The notes under the pieces are model-generated. The model made no database searches and was not told the DNA's origin. It saw nothing but the letters and a program-made list of their open reading frames with translations. The position numbers and the translations under genes were made by a program. From an uncultured Lachnospiraceae bacterium (GTDB lineage: Bacteria; Bacillota; Clostridia; Lachnospirales; Lachnospiraceae): DNA of 37,458 nt. The stretch covers positions 1 to 37,458 of the forward strand of contig CAOKQK010000030.1 in assembly GCA_948470905.1 (NCBI GenBank), in the 5' to 3' direction. Positions 31,775-37,458 of the stretch are shown here, in pieces. How positions within the stretch are numbered: the first letter of the stretch is position 1; the number at the start of each line of letters is the position of its first letter.

Positions 31775-33679
31775 ATGAAAAAAACACCAAAAGAAGCCCC
31801 GTCACCAAAAGGTCCCAAAAAACCGGAACAAGCCAAAGGAGCCAAATCTGTCCAAAAAGAAAAAAAGCACAAGCCAAAATTCAACATGTGGCAGAACGCC
31901 TGGTGGATGCTGCGGCTGGCATGGACGGAAAAAGAGAAAAAGGTACTGGTCCTCTGTATCGCCACTGCCCTCCTTGCCATAGCAGGCAGCCTGACCAACC
32001 TGTTCATCACCCCTGTGATCCTGGGAACCGTGGAGGAGCACGCGCCCTTTTCCACGCTGATCCTCACCATCCTCGGCTTCATCGGGCTGGACCTTCTGAT
32101 CAGCGCCGTATCCTCGTACTTAGACGCCAATCAGCTGTATGGCAAGATAACCCTGCGCTCGGCGATCATTAACCGGATAAACAACAAGGCATGCGTCACC
32201 TCCTACCCGAATCTTGGCAAAAAAGATTTTCAGGAGCTTCGCGAAAAGGCCGGTGATGCCACCTGCGGCAATGACAGGGCTTCGGAGGCCGTCTGGAACA
32301 CAATGACACGCCTCTTTCAGAACACGGCAGCCTTTGTCATCCACCTGCTCATAATGTCCGCGCTTCCTCCCGCGCTGATCCTCACAGTGCTGGCCACCAG
32401 CCTCTTGAACTACTTTATCAGCAAGCCTCTGAACAACTACAGCTACCGTCACAAGGACGAGGCGGGCAGGATTCTGGACAGATTAAGCTACCTCCAGCGC
32501 TCATCAAGAGATCACACCATGGCAAAGGACATCCGCCTCTTTGGGCTGCGCCCCTGGTTTGAGGAGCTTCAGGACAAGGCTGTCAAGGCGTACCTTGCCT
32601 ATCTGATGAAAGAACAGAATGTCCTCGTCTGGTCCGGCATTGCCGACCTGGTCCTGGCCTTCCTGCGAAACGGCGTGACCTACGCCTACCTGATCGGGCT
32701 TATCTTAAATGACGGGATCAGCATCTCCCTGTTCCTGCTGTATTTCAGCGCGACGGGAAACTTTAACGGCCTGGTCAGCGGTATTCTGAACAATTTGCTG
32801 ACACTGCACAAGCAGAGCATTGATATCTCCATTATCAGAGAATTCCTGGAATACCCGGAACCCTTCCGCATGGAAGACGGCGAACCGCTCTCCGTGGAGC
32901 CGGACCATCCCTGCGAGATCCGCCTGGAGCATGTGAGCTTCCGCTATCCCGAAGCTGAGAAAGACACCCTTACCGATATCGACCTCACGCTCCGTCCCGG
33001 CGAGAAACTGGCTATAGTAGGCTTAAACGGCGCCGGCAAGACCACCCTTGTGAAGCTGCTCTGCGGGCTGCTGGATCCCACCAGGGGGCGTGTCCTCTTA
33101 AACGGCAGGGACATTCGGGAATACAACCGTCCCGACTATTACAGGCTGTTTTCCGCCGTCTTCCAGGACTTTTCCCTGCTGGCAGCCTCCGTCGCCGCCA
33201 ATGTTGCCCAGTCGGAGGATGATATCGATATGGACCGCGTCAGGGAATGTGTGGCAAAGGCATCACTCACCGAGAAGATCGAATCCCTTCCCGACAAGTA
33301 TGAGACAAAGCTGAACCGGGAGATCTATCTTGACGCCGTAATGCTCTCCGGCGGCGAGACCCAGCGCCTGATGCTGGCCAGGGCGCTTTACAAAAACGGT
33401 CCCGTGGTGGTGCTGGACGAGCCAACCGCCGCCCTGGACCCCATCGCGGAGTCGGAGCTGTACCGGAAATACAGCGAAATGACCAGGAACCGTTCCTCCG
33501 TGTACATCTCCCACCGTCTCGCCTCCACCCGCTTCTGCGACCGCATCATCCTCATCTCGGACGGCCGCATTGCCGAGGAAGGCACCCACGAGACTCTGCT
33601 CCAAAAAGGCGCCGCCTATGCGGAACTTTTTGAAGTACAGAGCAAATATTACAGAGAGGAGACCCCCGCCAATGCCTGA
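31775..33679 (+). CDS. ABC exporter half-transporter 1 (permease-ATPase fusion)
   Basis: A type-IV ABC exporter subunit of 634 residues: a Lys/Pro-rich cytosolic leader (residues 1-40), about six membrane segments, then an ATPase domain. Walker A is GLNGAGKTT, the signature is LSGGETQ, Walker B is VVVLDEPTAALDP and the H-loop ISHRLAS, all canonical. The frame opens upstream at 31523, but the ATG at 31775 with AGGAG nine bases upstream is correct. It overlaps the second half-transporter gene by 8 bp, so the two form a heterodimer. The substrate may be a peptide, lipid or drug; no peptide precursor or processing gene is nearby. Confidence 0.92.
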   Translation: MKKTPKEAPSPKGPKKPEQAKGAKSVQKEKKHKPKFNMWQNAWWMLRLAWTEKEKKVLVLCIATALLAIAGSLTNLFITPVILGTVEEHAPFSTLILTILGFIGLDLLISAVSSYLDANQLYGKITLRSAIINRINNKACVTSYPNLGKKDFQELREKAGDATCGNDRASEAVWNTMTRLFQNTAAFVIHLLIMSALPPALILTVLATSLLNYFISKPLNNYSYRHKDEAGRILDRLSYLQRSSRDHTMAKDIRLFGLRPWFEELQDKAVKAYLAYLMKEQNVLVWSGIADLVLAFLRNGVTYAYLIGLILNDGISISLFLLYFSATGNFNGLVSGILNNLLTLHKQSIDISIIREFLEYPEPFRMEDGEPLSVEPDHPCEIRLEHVSFRYPEAEKDTLTDIDLTLRPGEKLAIVGLNGAGKTTLVKLLCGLLDPTRGRVLLNGRDIREYNRPDYYRLFSAVFQDFSLLAASVAANVAQSEDDIDMDRVRECVAKASLTEKIESLPDKYETKLNREIYLDAVMLSGGETQRLMLARALYKNGPVVVLDEPTAALDPIAESELYRKYSEMTRNRSSVYISHRLASTRFCDRIILISDGRIAEEGTHETLLQKGAAYAELFEVQSKYYREETPANA

Positions 33680-35603
33680 TAAAAATAGTAAAGATAAAAA
33701 TGGTAAAATGAAAGAAAAGCTGTCCAAAGAAAAAAACAAAGAACTGCTGTCCTGGAAAGAGACCTGGAAGTACAGCCTGCGGGCGCTGAAGCTCTTTTAC
33801 CGCTACCGCCCCGGCCTGCTCTGGATCCACACCTTTTATACCGTCTACACGGCGCTGACTCCCTTTGTCAACATTTTCCTCTCCGCGCGGATCATCGAAG
33901 AACTGTCAGGAGGGCGGGACCCCCACAGGCTTACCTTGCTGGTGCTTCTCACCCTGGGGCTGGCAGCGCTCCTCTCTCTGATCACATCCCTGACCAGAAG
34001 GCATTTCAGGGTGGAAGACCAATATCTTTACTGGCTGGAGCGCACGATCAGGGCAGACAAGATACTGAATATGGATTACGCCCTGGTGGACGATACCAAA
34101 ATACACGAGAAGCTGGACACGCTGGAACAGTATTCCAGCGGCGCAGGCAGAAGCCTCCGCAGGGTCATCTGGTTTTATGATATGATCTTGTCCGGCGTCG
34201 TCTCGCTCTTTGGCGGCTTCTCCCTCTCGGTCAGCCTGTTCACCAGCCGGGTGCCGGAGAGCGCCGGGGGGCTGACCGCATTAAACAATCCTCTGTTCGT
34301 GGTGCTGATCGTGGGCCTGCTGATTGCCGTGACCTATCTGGCTCCTTTCTTTGTCGTAAAGGCGGATGCCGTCTGGGCAAAGAGCGCCGGCAGCCAAAAC
34401 CTCGGCAACCGCCTGTTCAGCTTTTACGGTTATCTGGGCCACCGGAGCCACAAGGCGGAGGACGTGCGCCTGTACCGTCAGGAAGCCCTGTGCGGGAAAT
34501 ATAACAAAGATAAAGAGGGCACCTTCCATTCCAGAGGCTATTATGCCATGCAGACCCGCGGCCCTGTGGGCATTTATTACGCGGTTGCCTCCGTCTTTTC
34601 CGTGATATTTACCGGCGTGATTTACCTGTTTGTATGCTCCAAGGCATGGGCGGGGGCATTCGGGCTGGGCATGGTGACTCAGTATATTTCCACCACCTCC
34701 AGGCTCTCCGGCAAGGTATCCTCCCTGTTCCAGGTACTGGGCCAGGCGCGCAATCACGCCACCTTCCTGAAGCTGAACTTTGATTTCCTGGACATTGAGA
34801 ACACCATGGCCCAGGGCAGCAGGCATCTGGAAAGGCTGCATGACACCGAATACACGATTGAATTTCAGGATGTCTCTTTCCGCTATCCCGGCAGCGAGCA
34901 GTACGTGCTGCGCCATATCAGCATGAAATTCCATGCGGGACAAAAAATTGCCGTGGTGGGACAGAACGGCTCCGGCAAAACCACCTTTATCAAGCTGCTC
35001 TGCCGCCTCTACGATCCCACGGAAGGCGTCATTCTCTTAAACGGCGTGGACATTCGGGAATATGACTACCAGGAGTATCTCTCTATTTTCTCCGTGGTAT
35101 TCCAGGACTTCTGCCTGACCAATTTCACCCTGGGACAGAATGTGGCGGCAAAAGAAGAATATGACAGAGCCCATGTGGAGGACTGCCTGGAGAAGGCAGG
35201 CTTTGAGGAACGCCTGAGAAGTCTCCCTCTGGGCACAGACACTTACCTGTCCAAAGACTTAAGCGACGAGGGCGTGGACATGTCCGGCGGCGAGAAGCAG
35301 AAGATCGCCCTGGCCAGGACGCTCTACAAGGACGCCCCGTTCATCATCCTGGACGAGCCCACAGCCGCCCTGGATCCCATTGCCGAGGCTGAGATCTACA
35401 GCAGGTTCAATGAGCTCGTGGAAAACAAGACGGCGATCTACATCAGCCACCGCCTGTCCTCCTGCCGCTTCTGCGACAATATCCTGGTATTCCACAAGGG
35501 CTCGGTAGTCCAGCAGGGCAGCCACGACAGCCTGGTACAGGACAGCGATGGCAAATACCATGAGCTGTGGTTTGCCCAGGCACAGTATTACACAGGCAGC
35601 TGA
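33672..35603 (+). CDS. ABC exporter half-transporter 2 (permease-ATPase fusion)
   Basis: The partner subunit, 643 residues, has a strongly Lys-rich first 30 residues, about six membrane segments and an ATPase domain. Walker A is GQNGSGKTT, the signature is MSGGEKQ, Walker B is FIILDEPTAALDP, H-loop ISHRLSS. Both subunits thus look catalytically competent, unlike heterodimers with one degenerate site. The ATG at 33672 lies inside the end of the first gene, with GAGGAG ten bases upstream, indicating coupled translation. Its last 16 bp overlap the 3' end of the convergent asparagine synthetase gene. Confidence 0.92.
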   Translation: MPDKNSKDKNGKMKEKLSKEKNKELLSWKETWKYSLRALKLFYRYRPGLLWIHTFYTVYTALTPFVNIFLSARIIEELSGGRDPHRLTLLVLLTLGLAALLSLITSLTRRHFRVEDQYLYWLERTIRADKILNMDYALVDDTKIHEKLDTLEQYSSGAGRSLRRVIWFYDMILSGVVSLFGGFSLSVSLFTSRVPESAGGLTALNNPLFVVLIVGLLIAVTYLAPFFVVKADAVWAKSAGSQNLGNRLFSFYGYLGHRSHKAEDVRLYRQEALCGKYNKDKEGTFHSRGYYAMQTRGPVGIYYAVASVFSVIFTGVIYLFVCSKAWAGAFGLGMVTQYISTTSRLSGKVSSLFQVLGQARNHATFLKLNFDFLDIENTMAQGSRHLERLHDTEYTIEFQDVSFRYPGSEQYVLRHISMKFHAGQKIAVVGQNGSGKTTFIKLLCRLYDPTEGVILLNGVDIREYDYQEYLSIFSVVFQDFCLTNFTLGQNVAAKEEYDRAHVEDCLEKAGFEERLRSLPLGTDTYLSKDLSDEGVDMSGGEKQKIALARTLYKDAPFIILDEPTAALDPIAEAEIYSRFNELVENKTAIYISHRLSSCRFCDNILVFHKGSVVQQGSHDSLVQDSDGKYHELWFAQAQYYTGS

Positions 35604-37438
35604 ATCTTACTTTCCTCAAAGTAAACCTGATGCCACAGCAGGAAGATATAGACCGTCCATATTTTCCTGCTGTTGTCCTCCCTGCCTTCCCGGTGATCCT
35701 CCAGCAGCTTCAGCAGATACTCCTTCTGAAAATAAGTTCCCGCCGTCTCCCCGGTAAACATTTCCTTTACATGAAGATACCAGTCGTCCTCCTTCAGCCA
35801 GTTGCGGATGGGAATGGGAAAGCCCAGCTTCCTGCGGGCAGCCACCTGCCCGGGCAGGATGTCCTCTGCAGTTTTCCGCAGGGCATATTTGGTGACGCCC
35901 CGGCGGACCTTCATCCGGCGAGGAAGCTTCCTGGCCGTCTCATAGACATCAATGTCCAGGAAGGGCACACGGACCTCCAGCGAATGTGCCATACTCATCC
36001 GGTCCGACTTCCTCAGGATATCTCCGGGAAGCCAGTACAAAAGGTCTATGTTCTGCATTTTGTCAGAATCCTTAAGCCCCTTCATGCTGTCGTAAGCCGG
36101 GCGCTGCAGCTCCTCCGGGTCCGCCCCCAGCCTGTGCTTCAGCAGCTGTTCTTTTTCCCGGGGACGAAAGATATAGGCATTGCCAATATAGCGCTGCTGC
36201 ACAGGCTGGGCGCCGCGGATCAGATAGTTCTTCCCTTTTATATGCCTGGGGATCTTCCGGGCAACAGCCGCCGCTGCCCGGCGCAGCGGGGCCGGAAGCC
36301 ACTGGATATAGCGCAGACTGTCCGGCTCCAGATAGATATTGTATCCGCCGAACAGTTCGTCAGAGCCCTCCCCCGACAGCACCGTCTTGACCTTCTTCGA
36401 CGCCATCTCCGCAAGGAAATAGATCGCCACCGCGGAGGCATCCCCCAGAGGCTCGTCCATATAATAGACCACCTTGGGCAGCGCTTCCTTAAATTCCTGT
36501 TTGGTGATATATTTGCGGCTGTTGCCTACCTTAAGCTGCGCCGCCAGCTCTGCAGCATATGCTGTCTCGTCATACTTGTCCCCTTCGTGCTCGAATCCAA
36601 CGGAAAAGGTTTCCTGGCAGCCAGAGACAGCCGCCAGAAGGCTGGAATCCACCCCGCCCGACAGAAAACTCCCCACCGTCACATCGCTGACCAGGTGCCT
36701 GTCCACCGACATTTTCAGAATGTCGCGTATCTCCCCGGTGATCTCCTTTTCCTTCCCCCTGCGGGCAGGCGTAAGCTCCGGCTTAAAATACTGCACTGTC
36801 CGAAGCTTCCCCTCCTTCCAGACAAGGTAATGCCCCTGCTGCAGCTGATAGACCCCCTTAAAGAAAGTCTCGGGCAGGACGGAATACTGGAAGGACAGAT
36901 ACTGTTCCAGCGCCTCCTCGTTGACCTTTCTCTGAAAGCCCGGATACTGCAGGATGCTCTTGATCTCAGAGGCAAAGACCAGCATATTGTCAACTTCCGT
37001 GTAATAAAAAGGCTTGATGCCAAAGAAATCCCTGGCGGCAAACAGCTCCTCCTTTGCCTCATCCCATATGGCAAAGGCAAACATGCCCCTGAGCTTCTCC
37101 AACAGCCCTACACCGTACTCCTCATATCCGTGCAGCAGTACCTCCGAGTCCGACTGGTTCTGAAATACATGCCCTTTTTTGATCAGCTCCTCCCGCAGTG
37201 CCCGATAATTATAGATCTCACCGTTGAAGACAAGCACCTTGTCCCCTGTCTCGTTATACATGGGCTGCATGCCCCTGTCCAGATCGATGATGCTCAACCT
37301 CTGGAAACCCAGCGCCGCCTTCCCGGACAGATAAGCATCACTTCCATCAGGTCCCCTGTGCCGTATTGCCCGCATCATGGCTTCCAGCACATCCTTCTTC
37401 TCTGTGGTATCCCCAATGAACCCACATATTCCACACAT
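35588..37438 (-). CDS. asnB: Asparagine synthetase, glutamine-hydrolysing
   Basis: It makes asparagine from aspartate, ATP and glutamine. The N-terminal nucleophile Cys2 (MCGICGFIGD) starts a class II glutaminase domain, with RHRGPDGSD and VFNGEIYNYRALREEL. The synthetase domain has the PP-loop SGGVDSS at about residues 257-263 and SGEGSDELFGGY. The length of 616 residues is normal. The ATG at 37438 has GGGAGG about eight bases upstream; its promoter lies beyond the window. It converges on the ABC exporter gene with overlapping stop regions and no terminator between. Confidence 0.96.
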   Translation of the reverse strand: MCGICGFIGDTTEKKDVLEAMMRAIRHRGPDGSDAYLSGKAALGFQRLSIIDLDRGMQPMYNETGDKVLVFNGEIYNYRALREELIKKGHVFQNQSDSEVLLHGYEEYGVGLLEKLRGMFAFAIWDEAKEELFAARDFFGIKPFYYTEVDNMLVFASEIKSILQYPGFQRKVNEEALEQYLSFQYSVLPETFFKGVYQLQQGHYLVWKEGKLRTVQYFKPELTPARRGKEKEITGEIRDILKMSVDRHLVSDVTVGSFLSGGVDSSLLAAVSGCQETFSVGFEHEGDKYDETAYAAELAAQLKVGNSRKYITKQEFKEALPKVVYYMDEPLGDASAVAIYFLAEMASKKVKTVLSGEGSDELFGGYNIYLEPDSLRYIQWLPAPLRRAAAAVARKIPRHIKGKNYLIRGAQPVQQRYIGNAYIFRPREKEQLLKHRLGADPEELQRPAYDSMKGLKDSDKMQNIDLLYWLPGDILRKSDRMSMAHSLEVRVPFLDIDVYETARKLPRRMKVRRGVTKYALRKTAEDILPGQVAARRKLGFPIPIRNWLKEDDWYLHVKEMFTGETAGTYFQKEYLLKLLEDHREGREDNSRKIWTVYIFLLWHQVYFEESKIQLPV

Positions 37439-37458
37439 AGTATATCCTCCCTTTGTCA

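Noticed and set aside
31775-35603. Lantibiotic or bacteriocin export locus
   Set aside because: I found no precursor peptide, peptidase domain or modification gene near the exporter pair.

Overview
The window looks like one draft-assembly contig from a spore-forming, mid-GC Gram-positive anaerobe, most likely a gut Lachnospiraceae (Clostridia). This rests on the sporulation genes yqfC and yqfD, a cytoplasmic LysM/GH18 spore-lysin type protein, a BofC-like protein, strong AGGAGG ribosome binding sites, and protein family members typical of that group. Bases 1-49 are not genomic: they are an Illumina P5 adapter with an 8-base index, joined to a truncated ECF sigma factor gene.

From base 50 to about 28,400 essentially every gene lies on the minus strand. 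Read in the direction of transcription (right to left) the main blocks are: (a) 28.4-23.4 kb, a lipid/NRPS-like operon of SCP2-like protein, a small repeat ORF, an alpha/beta hydrolase, a free-standing condensation domain, an acyl carrier protein and an acyl-activating ligase; (b) 23.3-22.1 kb, a DUF134-NifX fusion overlapping a bacteriohemerythrin; (c) 22.1-18 kb, an MFS transporter, a small alarmone synthetase, a TauE-type exporter and an ABC-type ATPase; (d) 17.8-12.1 kb, endonuclease III, a LysM/GH18 protein, a zinc-ribbon P-loop kinase, an AviRa-like 23S rRNA methyltransferase, a YwqG protein and pyrimidine nucleoside phosphorylase; (e) 12-8.8 kb, the conserved yqfC-yqfD-phoH-ybeY block; (f) 8.8-1 kb, a SpoVB-like flippase, a BofC-like protein, two FAD flavoproteins (HI0933 and COG2509 types), proB and 5-formyltetrahydrofolate cyclo-ligase; then the truncated sigma gene.

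The plus strand holds a TetR regulator (28.8 kb) divergent from the lipid/NRPS-like operon, and a two-gene ABC exporter (31.8-35.6 kb). A chemotaxis receptor (minus) lies between them, and asparagine synthetase (minus) converges on and overlaps the exporter at the right end.

The most notable system is the TetR-controlled operon. Its promoter is flanked by two copies of GACCATTGGTC 44 bp apart. Its ligase, carrier protein and condensation enzyme could together join an activated fatty acid to an amine. A second theme is in-frame minisatellite growth: an 18-bp unit (consensus GAAGAAGNNCATTCCATG) occurs in four unrelated genes, a 30-bp unit builds a coupled small ORF, and one flavoprotein carries a roughly 90-residue Gly/Pro/Asp-rich repeat insert. 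A third is a hairpin plus Shine-Dalgarno module shared by the leaders of two neighbouring genes. The AviRa-like gene is a candidate ribosomal resistance or modification determinant.
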